A stretch of DNA of 64,000 bases from Neobacillus kokaensis (GTDB lineage: Bacteria > Bacillota > Bacilli > Bacillales > Cytobacillaceae), in the NCBI RefSeq assembly GCF_014656545.1, contig NZ_BNDS01000003.1:207808-271807 (forward strand), given 5' to 3'. Below, in pieces: positions 27,048-36,384 of this stretch. The position numbers and the translations under genes were made by a program. Positions within the stretch are counted from its first letter, which is position 1; each line of letters starts with the position of its first letter. Under the pieces are notes generated by a model. That model saw nothing but the letters and a program-made list of their open reading frames with translations, had not been told where the DNA came from and ran no database searches.

Positions 27048-27680
27048 TTATGAAATGATTATATTGTGGAGTATTGAAAGAAAGCTAAGAAATACTAAAC
27101 TGCCTACAATGGAGAACATCCATTTAAAAAGAGGTTGTCGCATTTTAAAAAAAAGAAGTGAAACCAATAAACTGGCCCATCCAAGGATTACTAAAATTAT
27201 GAAGCCATCAATGACGATGTAAGGCAGTTTTCCCCAATAAACTACTCCTCCCAAGCTGCTGCTTATTAAAAATGGATTAAGCAAATCTGCTGATTTTGAT
27301 ATAACCGGCTGAGCTTTCTTTTCAAGTGCCTTCCCTAAGGCCAATGGATATAGAAAGTACGGCAGCACCAATCCGAATCCAGTCCCTGTGATGAGCCTTC
27401 GCATATTAGAACTTTCGAATAAATGGGTATAGGAGCCCAGACCGTCTATTATCATCGGCACCATTAATAATAGAAGAAAAAAGCTCCATTTGACAGTAGG
27501 TATGGTGATGTTTGTCTTTCTTTTTGAAATATGTAAATAAATAAGCGACGAAAAGATCCCGATGTAGATGCCGGTATCGCGAGCACAGACGGATAGTACC
27601 TCTCCGGAGGCAAGGAGTGAACGTTCTTCGAGTTGATGGCAGATCGCTCTGCCGAAAAAGTGGAGAAACTCATGCAGCAA
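27048..27680 (-). CDS. DUF2085 family membrane protein
   Basis: This 210-residue protein has the DUF2085 motifs ICHQLEERSL and CARDTGIYIGIF plus MIIDGLGSYTHLFESSNMRRLITGTGFG, with about five membrane helices. The paired Cys/His motifs suggest metal or redox binding; the function is unknown. AAAGGAG at 27689-27695 (minus strand) supports the TTG start at 27680; a further in-frame TTG at 27704 lies upstream of the ribosome site. Repeat array C begins about 15 bp upstream of that ribosome site. Confidence 0.83.
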   Translation of the reverse strand: MLHEFLHFFGRAICHQLEERSLLASGEVLSVCARDTGIYIGIFSSLIYLHISKRKTNITIPTVKWSFFLLLLMVPMIIDGLGSYTHLFESSNMRRLITGTGFGLVLPYFLYPLALGKALEKKAQPVISKSADLLNPFLISSSLGGVVYWGKLPYIVIDGFIILVILGWASLLVSLLFFKMRQPLFKWMFSIVGSLVFLSFLSILHNIIIS

Positions 27681-27709
27681 AGTGAACACTCCTTTAAAAA
27701 TCAAAGTTT

Positions 27710-27990
27710 GCGAAATTCTGTTTAAAGTCAGCGAAATAAAACGATAAATCGGCGAAATTCTGCCTGAAATCGGCGAAATAAAATTGAAAAACGGCGAAAT
27801 TCTCCACGAAAACGGCGAAATCTAAAAACTATACGAGTTCGAAAAGGCCAACCCGCGGAACTCCATTGAGAATCGGCGGAAAAAAACACAAAACCCGCGG
27901 AATTCCACCCCGACTCCGCGGGATAAAATACAAATTTCGCGAAATAAAACACAAATTCCGCGAAATTAAACACAAATCCCGTAGAATGGC
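27710..27990. repeat. 21-bp-periodic intergenic repeat array C (13 units)
   Basis: GCGAA or GCGGA cores lie at 27710, 27731, 27752, 27773, 27794, 27815, 27855, 27876, 27897, 27918, 27939, 27960 and 27981 (last GTAGA). All steps are 21 bp except one of 40. The unit is the same family as arrays A and B. The array fills the gap between two minus-strand genes, and so covers the promoter region of the DUF2085 gene. A 94-codon antisense ORF with a 7-residue Phe-Arg repeat is its coding shadow. Confidence 0.92.
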
Positions 27991-28012
27991 CATACCGAAC
28001 AACCGAACTCAA

Positions 28013-28231
28013 CTAATACCCTGAAAATGCTGGCAGAACGGATAAAGCTGATAAGGCAAACCAACACACACAGCTAAGAACAATCGAAACAATGGAGACG
28101 ATTAAACAGTTCTTGCCAATTCCTTTTTTATCAAGATCTTGGTCATTCATCCAGATGATCCCTAATATAATTCCAACAATAGGTATAAAAAATGATACCA
28201 GATAAAGCAAAAATTTCATTCCACCTGACAC
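28013..28231 (-). CDS. Small two-helix membrane protein
   Basis: This 72-residue protein has two hydrophobic helices (about 5-27 and 43-66) around a charged loop NDQDLDKKGIGKN. The GTG start is set by a perfect anti-16S site, GGAGGTGATC, just upstream; the only other candidate is an in-frame ATG four codons on. I recognise no family beyond a general resemblance to small multi-helix inner-membrane proteins. Confidence 0.65.
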   Translation of the reverse strand: MSGGMKFLLYLVSFFIPIVGIILGIIWMNDQDLDKKGIGKNCLIVSIVSIVLSCVCWFALSALSVLPAFSGY

Positions 28232-28548
28232 ACGATCACCTCCATGGATAATAAAAGGGGCTCGCCCGCCCCCAAACAGGAAAATCTATGCTCAATGAAA
28301 TGTATGTTAGACATGGCTTAAAATTGCCTGTCTGCATTTTGGAAATTTCTTGGTTCATTTGTTACCATTTTCTTCCCTTTTCAGGTAGAATAAAAATAGA
28401 AGATTTTGTAATAACTTGTCTAAATTTCTATTTATATACCGATATTTTAATAAAAATGTAATATTTTTAATATAATAGAAACAATTCGAATTGAATATCG
28501 TCTATAATGATGAAAGGGAAAATTAAAACAGCAGTGAGGTATTAAACT
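28232..28548. other. Intergenic region between small membrane protein and deacetylase
   Basis: No gene is seen. It contains an imperfect dyad AGACATGGC (28309) / GCCTGTCT (28326) and a TATAAT at 28503-28508 about 40 bp before the deacetylase start, with no convincing -35 box. Confidence 0.5.
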
Positions 28549-29574
28549 ATGGGGAAATCTAGGCGCGGTTGGCAGTTTGGGTCTTTCATTCTGGTCATTC
28601 TAATTGGTATTTTTTTTGCTGGATTATCGGTGACAAATTATTTTCAGGCAAAAGCAGCGGTAAAACCTGCTAATCATGGAAAAAATGAAAATAGTAATCA
28701 GGTAAATTCAATAAATTTAACGCCAGAAATGATTAGACAGATTACGGAAGATTTTAACCTGGAAAAAGAGTGGATTCAAAAACAGCAAGCAAAAGCACTT
28801 GCTTGGAGCAATATGAAAGAGATTAGTCAAGTGCCAGCAAAACCAACAAAAGATACAGCCGCGGCACCGCCTGCCACTAAAGACCAAACAACTCCTCTAC
28901 CAGTAAAGAAACCAGCCAAAACAGTCAAGTCACAGCAAAAACCAACAAAGCCGGTTCATAGCGGAACAAAAAAGAAAATTGTCTATTTAACATTTGATGA
29001 TGGTCCAGCTGCAATTTCGGGTGATATCATTGCACTTTTAGAAAAACACTCTTTTAAAGCTTCATTCTTTATGATCGACGGGAATATTCGGAGATATCCA
29101 GAAGCCGTTAAATTAATGGTGAAATCTGGTGAAGCAATAGGCCTTCATAGCGTATCACATGATCCAAAACGATTTTATGCCTCAGTTCATTCGGTTCTAG
29201 GTGAGTTAAACCAAAATCGTAATACCTTAAAGGAAGTTTCCGGCATCGATTCTTTCTTGATGAGGACACCATATGGCAGCTACCCGAAAATGAAACCTGA
29301 GTATCGGAAAGCTGTAGAAGAACATGGTTATTTCATGTGGGATTGGAATATTGACAGCAAGGATTGGTACTATAAGGACGGAAGATATGTTGATAGTGTC
29401 ATCGAGCAGTTAAACAGAATGAACCATCATCAGGGACCAATAGTGATTCTGCTGCATGAACGGAATGAAACACTTGCACACTTGCCGAAGCTGCTTGATT
29501 ATTTAAGCAAACATGGATATATCAGTAAAGCGATTGACAGTTCGATGACCCCCTTTCAATTCAAAGCTAGGTAA
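28549..29574 (+). CDS. Polysaccharide deacetylase (NodB family), membrane anchored
   Basis: This 341-residue protein has an N-terminal signal anchor (residues 10-35), a Pro/Thr/Lys-rich linker (about 100-140) and a NodB domain (about 143-335). All five motifs can be seen: YLTFDDGP, GLHSVSHD (metal His pair), RTPYGSY, WDWNIDSKDWYY and VILLHERN. It probably deacetylates N-acetylglucosamine or N-acetylmuramic acid of peptidoglycan outside the membrane, as PgdA-type enzymes do. GTGAGGT gives the start. Confidence 0.92.
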   Translation: MGKSRRGWQFGSFILVILIGIFFAGLSVTNYFQAKAAVKPANHGKNENSNQVNSINLTPEMIRQITEDFNLEKEWIQKQQAKALAWSNMKEISQVPAKPTKDTAAAPPATKDQTTPLPVKKPAKTVKSQQKPTKPVHSGTKKKIVYLTFDDGPAAISGDIIALLEKHSFKASFFMIDGNIRRYPEAVKLMVKSGEAIGLHSVSHDPKRFYASVHSVLGELNQNRNTLKEVSGIDSFLMRTPYGSYPKMKPEYRKAVEEHGYFMWDWNIDSKDWYYKDGRYVDSVIEQLNRMNHHQGPIVILLHERNETLAHLPKLLDYLSKHGYISKAIDSSMTPFQFKAR

Positions 29575-29687
29575 AAGAAAAATAGACAAAAATTATTAAA
29601 AAAGGACAAAATACCTAACGATTTGATATAATATGCAGAGAATCGAAAAAATTCTATACTGAATATAATGGGGATCGATAATGGCCT

Positions 29688-30689
29688 ATGATCAATAAAT
29701 TTATGCAGAGCAGCTCCTTTAAGCGAATTTTAATCTTTGTGTTCATTGCGCTTATTATATATGCAATGAAATCGATGATTAATTTAATATTACTTACATT
29801 TATATTTACTTTTCTAATGGATCGGTTAGTTCAATTTATAGAAGGGAAGATTCCCCTTAACCGGAAACTGCTTGTGATTATTTCCTACTCCAGTATTGTC
29901 GGATTGCTCTCATATGGACTGGTTATGTACCTGCCAATGATTGCTGGTGAAATTTCAACATTAATTAAGCAGTTAACAGCATTCTATACGGCAAAACATG
30001 ATAATGTAATATTAAATTACATTGTTGAACGTATTGAAAAAATAAATGTTTCCAGCTATTTAGAACAAGGTGTGACCTATTTATTAAAATCTTTCAGTGA
30101 TATTAGTAAAGTCGGCATACAAATTCTAATGGCCTTGTTATTAAGTTTATTTTTCTTGTTGGAAAAACCAAGATTAATCGAGTTTACAAAGAAATTCAAA
30201 ACGAGCAAAGTTTCATCCATCTATGCAGAAATTGAATTTTTTGCTAACAAATTCGTAAGAACATTCGGGAAAGTGATCGAAGCACAATTGATTATTGCAG
30301 TAGTCAATTGTATACTAACAACGATTTCTTTATGGCTGCTCGACTTTCCGCAGCTTGGCGGTTTATCGATTATGGTCTTTGTGTTAGGCTTGATTCCTGT
30401 TGCCGGGGTGATTATTTCGTTAATTCCGCTGGTCATTATTGCATATAGTATCGGCGGAATTATGAAGGTGCTATATGTCGGAATTGCCATTGCTGTGATC
30501 CACGCAGTAGAGGCTTATATCTTGAATCCTAATTTGATGAGTTCGAAGACAAACCTGCCAGTGTTTTATACGTTTATTGTTTTGATTTTTTCAGAGCACT
30601 TTTTTGGCATTTGGGGACTGATTGTAGGGATTCCGGTGTTTGTCTTCCTACTGGATATCCTTGAAGTAACAGATAATGAAAAGGTATAA
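29688..30689 (+). CDS. AI-2E family transporter (YtvI/YubA-type permease)
   Basis: This 333-residue protein has about seven to eight membrane helices with the AI-2E pattern: N-terminal helix pair, a long amphipathic middle part, then GLSIMVFVLGLIPVAGVIISLIPLVIIAYSIGG and the C-terminal EAYILNPNLMSSKTNLPVFYTFIVLI and GIWGLIVGIPVFVFLLDIL. Members export AI-2 or act as Na+/H+ antiporters; the substrate is unknown. The ribosome site before the ATG is weak. Confidence 0.9.
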   Translation: MINKFMQSSSFKRILIFVFIALIIYAMKSMINLILLTFIFTFLMDRLVQFIEGKIPLNRKLLVIISYSSIVGLLSYGLVMYLPMIAGEISTLIKQLTAFYTAKHDNVILNYIVERIEKINVSSYLEQGVTYLLKSFSDISKVGIQILMALLLSLFFLLEKPRLIEFTKKFKTSKVSSIYAEIEFFANKFVRTFGKVIEAQLIIAVVNCILTTISLWLLDFPQLGGLSIMVFVLGLIPVAGVIISLIPLVIIAYSIGGIMKVLYVGIAIAVIHAVEAYILNPNLMSSKTNLPVFYTFIVLIFSEHFFGIWGLIVGIPVFVFLLDILEVTDNEKV

Positions 30690-30690
30690 C

Positions 30691-30719
30691 AAAAAAGCCC
30701 ATTAATATGGGCTTTTTAA
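30691..30719 (+). terminator. Terminator of the AI-2E gene
   Basis: AAAAAAGCCCAT / ATGGGCTTTTT with a short TAAT loop. Confidence 0.88.
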
Positions 30720-30767
30720 ATTAAATCATGGTACCTTAATGGTAAGGACTAAGAGGGGGTTCAGGGA

Positions 30768-31001
30768 ATGAGCGAATGTAAATTAGACCACTCACATGAA
30801 GACGTCAAACATAAGTATGAGTCGCAGGCAGGCTTTTTACCGGAGGATATGAAGCTGTTATTTGAACAATTCTTTGCAAAGGAGCACACACAGGATTTAT
30901 TAAACGAAGTGTTTCATTTGTTGAAAAAATATGATTTAGCGGATGAACAGGAACAAAGTGAACGAAATAACCGGCTGTATTTAATATTGAAAAATGTGTA
31001 A
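30768..31001 (+). CDS. Small soluble protein of unknown function
   Basis: This 77-residue acidic, helical protein starts with a Cys/His-containing stretch (SECKLDHSHEDVKHKYE), followed by a helix-rich body (LPEDMKLLFEQFFAKEHTQDLLNEVFHLLKKYD). A strong AGAGGGGG ribosome site and a terminator on each side show a single-gene unit. I do not recognise the family. Confidence 0.65.
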   Translation: MSECKLDHSHEDVKHKYESQAGFLPEDMKLLFEQFFAKEHTQDLLNEVFHLLKKYDLADEQEQSERNNRLYLILKNV

Positions 31002-31008
31002 TAGAAAG

Positions 31009-31048
31009 GGATCTGCGTTTTAAAAACGTTAGGTCCCATTTTATTTTC
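31009..31048 (+). terminator. Terminator of the small ORF
   Basis: GGGATCTGCGTTTT / AAAACGTTAGGTCCC (imperfect) is followed by ATTTTATTTT. Confidence 0.7.
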
Positions 31049-31121
31049 TAGTTTAAAAATGCCAATGAATCATGAAAAAGGGTATATTAAAAATGATAAT
31101 TTATTTAGAAAAGGGGATTCG

Positions 31122-32099
31122 ATGGGAGAATTACTTCGATTATTAAAACGTGGAAATAAATCAGCAATGTTTGCCGCGATCATTAATACGATCATTGCAG
31201 TGATTAAGGGGGTGGCTTACTTTTTTACTGGGAATGTTGCGATGTTTGCGGAAACCATGCATAGTTTAGGGGATGCCGCCAATCAATTTTTTGTCTTTGT
31301 AGGCTCCGCCTTAAGTAAGAAGGCTCCTACAGAAAAGTTTCCGAATGGGTTTGGCCGTTTAGTTAATTTAGTTTTATTAGGTGCTGTTTTAATTGTCGGT
31401 ATCATGGCATTTGAAACGATTCAAGAAGGGTATCATCATGTCATCCATCCAACTGCGTCCGGCGGATTTGTTATCAACATTTCTGTTTTAGCGATTTCTA
31501 CAATCCTTGAAACCTTTGTTCTATTTAAAGCGATGAAGGAAATATTGCATGAGCTGGACATTCAGGCCAATGGTCTAAATGTATTTTTTAAAAGCTTTGC
31601 TAATTTAGGAAGAGCTAAGCCAGCCACCAAGCTCGTTTTTATGGAAGATCTTGTTGCAACTTTGGGTGGATTGTTAGCGATTGCTGCCGTAGTCATTTCT
31701 CATTTTACCCAATACCATCAGCTGGAAGGAATTGCTTCAATCCTCATTGGGATTATGATGTTTTTTGTAGTGGGGAAGGTCTTTTTAGATAATGCTGCCG
31801 GTGTCATTGGACAGGCAGATGAAGAAATGGAACATAAGATTGGATCTATTGTAATGGCAGATCCTGATGTAAAAGATATTCAATCGATTACCGTTATTAA
31901 AGAAGGAGAAGATTTGCACGTTGAACTGGAAATTGAAGTCGATCCGAAAATAACGGTAGCAGCAGCTGATGATATAAAAGACCGCTTAGAGGAGAGAATA
32001 TTAACAGAAAAAGGTATTGTAGATGTTACGATCGAATTTGATGAGGAGGATGGAGTAATGACGTGGAAGGATCCAAATGAACCTGCTCCCGAACGCTAG
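31122..32099 (+). CDS. Cation diffusion facilitator (CDF) family transporter
   Basis: This 325-residue protein has six predicted helices; helix 2 motif AMFAETMHSLGDAANQFFVFVGSAL carries the metal site (HxxxD). A C-terminal cytoplasmic domain (about 225-310, DPDVKDIQSITVIKEGEDLHVELEIEV) is the metal-sensing ferredoxin-like fold. It probably exports Zn, Mn or Fe in exchange for protons. AAAAGGGGAT supports the ATG at 31122; an in-frame ATG at 31065 and a start at 31059 lack a site. Confidence 0.89.
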   Translation: MGELLRLLKRGNKSAMFAAIINTIIAVIKGVAYFFTGNVAMFAETMHSLGDAANQFFVFVGSALSKKAPTEKFPNGFGRLVNLVLLGAVLIVGIMAFETIQEGYHHVIHPTASGGFVINISVLAISTILETFVLFKAMKEILHELDIQANGLNVFFKSFANLGRAKPATKLVFMEDLVATLGGLLAIAAVVISHFTQYHQLEGIASILIGIMMFFVVGKVFLDNAAGVIGQADEEMEHKIGSIVMADPDVKDIQSITVIKEGEDLHVELEIEVDPKITVAAADDIKDRLEERILTEKGIVDVTIEFDEEDGVMTWKDPNEPAPER

Positions 32100-32173
32100 T
32101 ATTTTATTGAAGGAATAATATGTCTGTAATTTGGGAATCTATTTCTATAGACATTGATTGGGGAGGGTTTAGG

Positions 32174-33172
32174 ATGGCTGAGCGAAGTAATAGGTTATCG
32201 AGTGCCGAAATCGCTGGATTATGGGAAACATACATACAAGAGAGTATGGCCGTTTGCTTACTTACGTACTTCATGCATCATAATACAGATGAAGAAATAG
32301 GAAATATACTCCAAAGTGCTTACAAGATCAGCGAAGAGCATGTCGAACAAATTTGTACCCTATTTCAAGCAGAAGGCATTCCCATCCCAGACGGTTTTTC
32401 GAAAGAAGATCTTGATTTGTCAGCCCCGCCATTGTTTTACGATGTATTCGGCCTTAGTTTTGTTTATTCTATGAGCCGGATGTCGATGATCAATACAGGA
32501 TTTATTACAGCGAATGTTGCACGTAACGATGTGCTGGACTTTTTTGTAACGATGGTTAAGCAGACCGCGAATTTATATCAGGAGTCAACGGCGTTAATGC
32601 TGTCGAAAGGGATTTATGACAGACCGCCCATGGTCCCCTATCCAGATCAGGTTGAATATATAAAAAAGCTTTCCTATATTGGTGGGTTTGGAAAAAAACG
32701 GCCGATCAATGCAGCTGAAATTTCTGAAATCTTTTTCAATATTGAACGAAATTATTTTTCTGTCTTGCTTTGCATGGGTTTGCAGCAGGTAGTAAAGGAT
32801 AAAGAAATTCATCAGTATATCACGGATGGGAAGAGAATTTCTGAAAGTCAAATTAATGCATTTAACGATATTCTTGAGAAAGAGCAGCTGTTGGGAATTG
32901 TAACTACATCTGTGGATGTTACGACTTCAACAGTTAATCCTTTTTCAGAACGGCTTATTGTTACCCTGTTTAATTCTTTAAACGGGATTGATGTTACATT
33001 ACTTGGACATGCATTATCGTTATCTATGAGGACAGACTTAGCTGCATTATATCAAAAATATATCATGGAAGTATTAGCCTATACGGCGAAAGGTTTTAAA
33101 CTCATGGTAGACCGTGGCTGGGCACAAAAGCCGCCCCATGCTCCGGATCGAAGAATTTTTGAGAGGATGTAA
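32174..33172 (+). CDS. DUF3231 family protein (tandem ferritin-like / CotF-like domains)
   Basis: This 332-residue soluble protein has two similar helical halves (about 8-165 and 170-320). Each starts with xxxAEIxxLW/FF and contains the motif pair RISExHVEQI / RISESQINAF. DUF3231 proteins are common in spore-formers and related in fold to CotF; no activity is known. GGGAGGG sets the ATG at 32174; an upstream in-frame start at 32120 is not supported. Confidence 0.85.
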   Translation: MAERSNRLSSAEIAGLWETYIQESMAVCLLTYFMHHNTDEEIGNILQSAYKISEEHVEQICTLFQAEGIPIPDGFSKEDLDLSAPPLFYDVFGLSFVYSMSRMSMINTGFITANVARNDVLDFFVTMVKQTANLYQESTALMLSKGIYDRPPMVPYPDQVEYIKKLSYIGGFGKKRPINAAEISEIFFNIERNYFSVLLCMGLQQVVKDKEIHQYITDGKRISESQINAFNDILEKEQLLGIVTTSVDVTTSTVNPFSERLIVTLFNSLNGIDVTLLGHALSLSMRTDLAALYQKYIMEVLAYTAKGFKLMVDRGWAQKPPHAPDRRIFERM

Positions 33173-33203
33173 AAAGGTTCGCGGGCATCCGCGAACCTTT
33201 AGC
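33173..33203. terminator. Terminator between DUF3231 and thioesterase genes
   Basis: A perfect 12-bp stem AAAGGTTCGCGG / CCGCGAACCTTT with a 4-base loop separates convergent genes. Confidence 0.8.
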
Positions 33204-33238
33204 TATATTCAAGCTCCTTCTAAAACTGGTGCTAGAAC

Positions 33239-33751
33239 TTATTCCCAAGGCTTACTTGTCGTTAAGTATGACGCTAAATCTTTACTGTTTTTTCTATGTT
33301 CCTTCCGTTTCTCTGCTCTTGCTTTTCCAGTCTCAAACAGTTTTTTCTCTTCATCAGTCTCTGGAATAACGGCGGGAACCTTCGTCGGCTTTCCGTCTTC
33401 ATCAAGAGCAACAAAGGTTAAGAAGGCAGTTGCTGCAATTTTTCTTTCCCCGGAGATCATGTTTTCCGCGATAATTTTGACAAAAACCTCCATTGAAGAA
33501 TTCCCGGTCCAGGTGACAAATGATTCAAAGCAAACAGAATCCTTTGGTGTTATGGGGCTAAGGAAATCAACTGAATCCGTTGAAGCTGTTACACATTCTT
33601 TTCTAGAATGCCTCGTCGCTGAAATGGATGCCAGCATATCCGCATCACTCATCAGCTTGCCGCCAAACAATGTATGATGGTCGTTTACATCATTTGGGAA
33701 TACCCTCATGGTTCTCACAACTCTTGATTCATTGCATTTTTTTGCTTCCAA
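33239..33751 (-). CDS. Acyl-CoA thioesterase, hotdog fold (YkhA type)
   Basis: This 170-residue protein contains the BFIT/acyl-CoA hydrolase hotdog motifs: FPNDVNDHHTLFGGKLMSDADMLASISATRHSRKECVTASTDSVDFLSPI, then AAATAFLTFVALDEDGKP. The conserved Asn-Asp-His-xx-Leu-Phe-Gly-Gly loop places the active Asp on the central helix. It hydrolyses acyl-CoA to free acid in the cytoplasm. TTG at 33751 is preferred, 8 bases after GGAGGG; TTG at 33754 is possible. Confidence 0.88.
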   Translation of the reverse strand: MEAKKCNESRVVRTMRVFPNDVNDHHTLFGGKLMSDADMLASISATRHSRKECVTASTDSVDFLSPITPKDSVCFESFVTWTGNSSMEVFVKIIAENMISGERKIAATAFLTFVALDEDGKPTKVPAVIPETDEEKKLFETGKARAEKRKEHRKNSKDLASYLTTSKPWE

Positions 33752-33872
33752 CAATAAACCCTCCAATATGTTTAACTATTCTTATTTTACCCTAACATTC
33801 CCGAATGTCTCTTTTATTGAAAAGTCAAATTTTGTGGTACAGTAAAGGTATGAGACGTCAGGAGGGGTAAAA

Positions 33873-34694
33873 ATGAGTTTACAAAAAAAGATTATGATGG
33901 ATTTACACGTATCTCCGACCATTGAACCTAATGAAGAGATACGTAAGCGAATTGACTTTTTGAAAAATTATTTATTGAAAACGAAGGCGAAGGGATATGT
34001 ATTAGGTATCAGCGGAGGGCAGGATTCCACGTTGGCAGGTAGACTTGCCCAGCTTGCAGTCGAAGAACTTCGCAACGAAGGAACAAATGCTTTATTTGTA
34101 GCCGTTCGACTGCCATATGGCATACAGCAGGATGAAGATGATGCCAAAAAAGCCTTAGATTTTATTAAAGCTGACAAGGAAATGGTTTTTAATATTCAGT
34201 CGGCAGTTGATGAAGTGCAGAGTGAATATGATCAAACAACAAAAGGGCAAGCTTTGAGCGATTATCAAAAGGGAAATGTAAAGGCAAGAGTGAGAATGAT
34301 TGCTCAGTATGCGGTCGGTGGTATGGAGGGACTGCTTGTGGTCGGAACTGACCATGCAGCTGAAGCTGTTACCGGGTTTTATACAAAGTATGGCGATGGC
34401 GGTTCCGATATCCTTCCGTTAACTGGGTTAACCAAACGGCAGGGGAAGGCATTGTTAAAAGAGCTTGGGGCCGAGGAGAGGCTTTATTTAAAGGTACCGA
34501 CTGCTGATTTATTGGATCAAAAGCCAGGGCAGGCAGATGAAACCGAATTAGGGATTACCTATGATGAATTAGATGATTACTTGGAAGGGAAAACCGTATC
34601 TCCGGAAGTTGCCGATAAAATTGAAAAGCGCTATCTCGCAACAGAGCATAAGCGAAGAATGCCCGTTACAATGTTTGATGAGTGGTGGAAATAA
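33873..34694 (+). CDS. nadE: NadE, ammonia-dependent NAD synthetase
   Basis: This 273-residue enzyme makes NAD from deamido-NAD, ATP and ammonia. The PP-loop [18 protein letters not shown] and the NAD-binding segments [26 protein letters not shown] and [15 protein letters not shown] are intact. There is no glutaminase domain, as in B. subtilis NadE of nearly the same length. AGGAGGGG gives a strong start. Confidence 0.96.
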   Translation: MSLQKKIMMDLHVSPTIEPNEEIRKRIDFLKNYLLKTKAKGYVLGISGGQDSTLAGRLAQLAVEELRNEGTNALFVAVRLPYGIQQDEDDAKKALDFIKADKEMVFNIQSAVDEVQSEYDQTTKGQALSDYQKGNVKARVRMIAQYAVGGMEGLLVVGTDHAAEAVTGFYTKYGDGGSDILPLTGLTKRQGKALLKELGAEERLYLKVPTADLLDQKPGQADETELGITYDELDDYLEGKTVSPEVADKIEKRYLATEHKRRMPVTMFDEWWK

Positions 34695-34700
34695 TAAACA

Positions 34701-34737
34701 AGGGATTGCCTATTTAGGGCAGTCTCTTTTATTTGTC
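34701..34737 (+). terminator. Terminator of nadE
   Basis: AGGGATTGCC / GGCAGTCTCT (two G-U pairs) is followed by TTTATTT. Confidence 0.75.
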
Positions 34738-34832
34738 AATAAGAAAAGGATGGGCGGTTTATATATGTTAAATTGGGGAAAATAATCAAGAATTAGTTAT
34801 ATGAAATCCTGTAGAAATAGGGGGTCAATTCT

Positions 34833-35660
34833 ATGAAAAAATTATTAGTTGTCTTTACGCTGCTGCTTTGCTCGCTGCTGGTTCTGTCCGCATGCGGCAA
34901 GGACGATGCCAAAAAGGATAATAAAGATAACAAAAAGACGGCTGAAAAAGCAGAGCAGGATTTGCTGGTAAAAATAAAAGATGATGGAAAAATTTTAATT
35001 GGCACGGAAGGTACTTATCCGCCGTTTACATTCCATGATACCAGCGGAAAATTAACCGGCTTTGATGTAGAGCTTGCGGAAGAGGTTGCCAAACGGATTG
35101 GCGTAAAGGCGGAATTCAAAGAGACACAATGGGATGCTATATTTGCAGGACTGGATGCGAAACGTTTTGATATGATTGCCAACGAAGTGGGAATTCGACC
35201 GGATCGTCAAGAAAAGTATGATTTCTCAGATCCATATATTAAATCTACCGCCGTTTTAATTACTAGTAAAGAAAACAATAACGTTAAGTCATTTGAAGAC
35301 ATCAAAGGCTTAAATGCTGCCCAATCTTTAACCAGTAATTATGCGGACATGGCAAAAAAGTATGGAGCAAATCTTGTAGGTGTTGATGGTTTCCAGCAGG
35401 CAGCTGAGCTTTTGGCTCAAAAGCGCGTGGATGTAACGATCAATGATAATATTGCTTTTTTAGACTATAAAAAGCAAAAACCGGATGCACCGGTTAAAAT
35501 TGTGGCCAAAAGTGAAGATGCTTCAACAAGCGGTTTTATGTTCAGAAAGAAAAACGAACCCCTTGTAGATGCTGTAAATAAAGCATTAAAAGATATTGTG
35601 GATGACGGCACATACAAAAAAATCTCCGAGAAATGGTTTGGTGAAGATGTACTTAAGTAA
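34833..35660 (+). CDS. tcyA: Cystine-type ABC transporter, substrate-binding lipoprotein
   Basis: This 275-residue lipoprotein has the lipobox LLVLSAC (Cys near residue 22) and a Lys/Asp-rich linker. The type-II binding domain reads [60 protein letters not shown] and [21 protein letters not shown]. It closely follows the B. subtilis TcyA pattern, and the operon order SBP-permease-ATPase equals tcyABC. Cystine is the likely ligand, by family; another amino acid is possible. It is anchored outside the membrane. Confidence 0.87.
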   Translation: MKKLLVVFTLLLCSLLVLSACGKDDAKKDNKDNKKTAEKAEQDLLVKIKDDGKILIGTEGTYPPFTFHDTSGKLTGFDVELAEEVAKRIGVKAEFKETQWDAIFAGLDAKRFDMIANEVGIRPDRQEKYDFSDPYIKSTAVLITSKENNNVKSFEDIKGLNAAQSLTSNYADMAKKYGANLVGVDGFQQAAELLAQKRVDVTINDNIAFLDYKKQKPDAPVKIVAKSEDASTSGFMFRKKNEPLVDAVNKALKDIVDDGTYKKISEKWFGEDVLK

Positions 35661-36345
35661 TGTTGCAGCAGATCCTGATAGAACTGCAAGGCTTATTGAA
35701 ATTGCCAAAACCTCCCTCTGGCCGCTGCTGGAGGGAGCCATATCAAATACCATTCCCCTAACAATTATCTCGTTTATTGTTGGATTGCTCCTTGCGATTT
35801 TAACTGCGCTTGCACGTATTTCTCATATAAAAATAGCAGAGATGATTGCACGGGTATATGTTTCCGCCATTCGCGGGACTCCTTTACTAGTTCAATTATT
35901 CATTATTTTTTATGGTCTTCCTAACATTGGAATCACGCTTGATCCGTTTATTTCAGCTGTCATTGGCTTTTCCCTTAGTGTTGGTGCCTATGCATCTGAG
36001 ACCATTCGGGCAGCGATTTTGTCAATTCCAAAGGGACAGTGGGAGGCAGGCTACTCAATCGGTATGTCCTACTCTCAAGTGTTAAAGCGGATTATCCTGC
36101 CGCAGGCTGCGAGGGTATCTTTACCGCCATTATCCAATACATTTATTAGTCTCGTGAAAGATACATCGCTTGCTTCAGTAGTGTTGATTACTGAAATGTT
36201 CCGCCGAGCCCAGGAAATTACCTCAAGAAATTATGAATTTTTATTGGTTTATACAGAAGCAGCGCTGATTTATTGGGTTATTTGCTTTTTCCTTTCTGTA
36301 ATACAACAATATATGGAAAGGAAATTGGAGCGGTATGGGGTATAG
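35647..36345 (+). CDS. tcyB: Cystine-type ABC transporter, permease
   Basis: This 232-residue HisM-type permease has about five helices and the EAA loop [41 protein letters not shown]. The start at 35647 overlaps the end of the binding protein by 14 bp; an earlier in-frame start at 35596 would lie deeper inside that gene and lacks a site. It is translationally coupled to the binding protein. Confidence 0.9.
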   Translation: MYLSNVAADPDRTARLIEIAKTSLWPLLEGAISNTIPLTIISFIVGLLLAILTALARISHIKIAEMIARVYVSAIRGTPLLVQLFIIFYGLPNIGITLDPFISAVIGFSLSVGAYASETIRAAILSIPKGQWEAGYSIGMSYSQVLKRIILPQAARVSLPPLSNTFISLVKDTSLASVVLITEMFRRAQEITSRNYEFLLVYTEAALIYWVICFFLSVIQQYMERKLERYGV

Positions 36346-36384
36346 GCTATATGGCAAGGTGCAGGATTGAAAAGGAGTTTTTCG

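Noticed and set aside
27728..28012. 94-codon minus-strand ORF rich in Phe and Arg
   Set aside because: It is the coding shadow of repeat array C, with no ribosome site and no protein-like composition.
33114..33677. Plus-strand ORF opposite the thioesterase
   Set aside because: It is antisense to a well-supported gene, crosses a terminator hairpin and has no family features.
34747..34785. Short ORF of about 11 codons before the cystine-binding protein
   Set aside because: It is too short, with no conserved content; it probably arises by chance in the leader.
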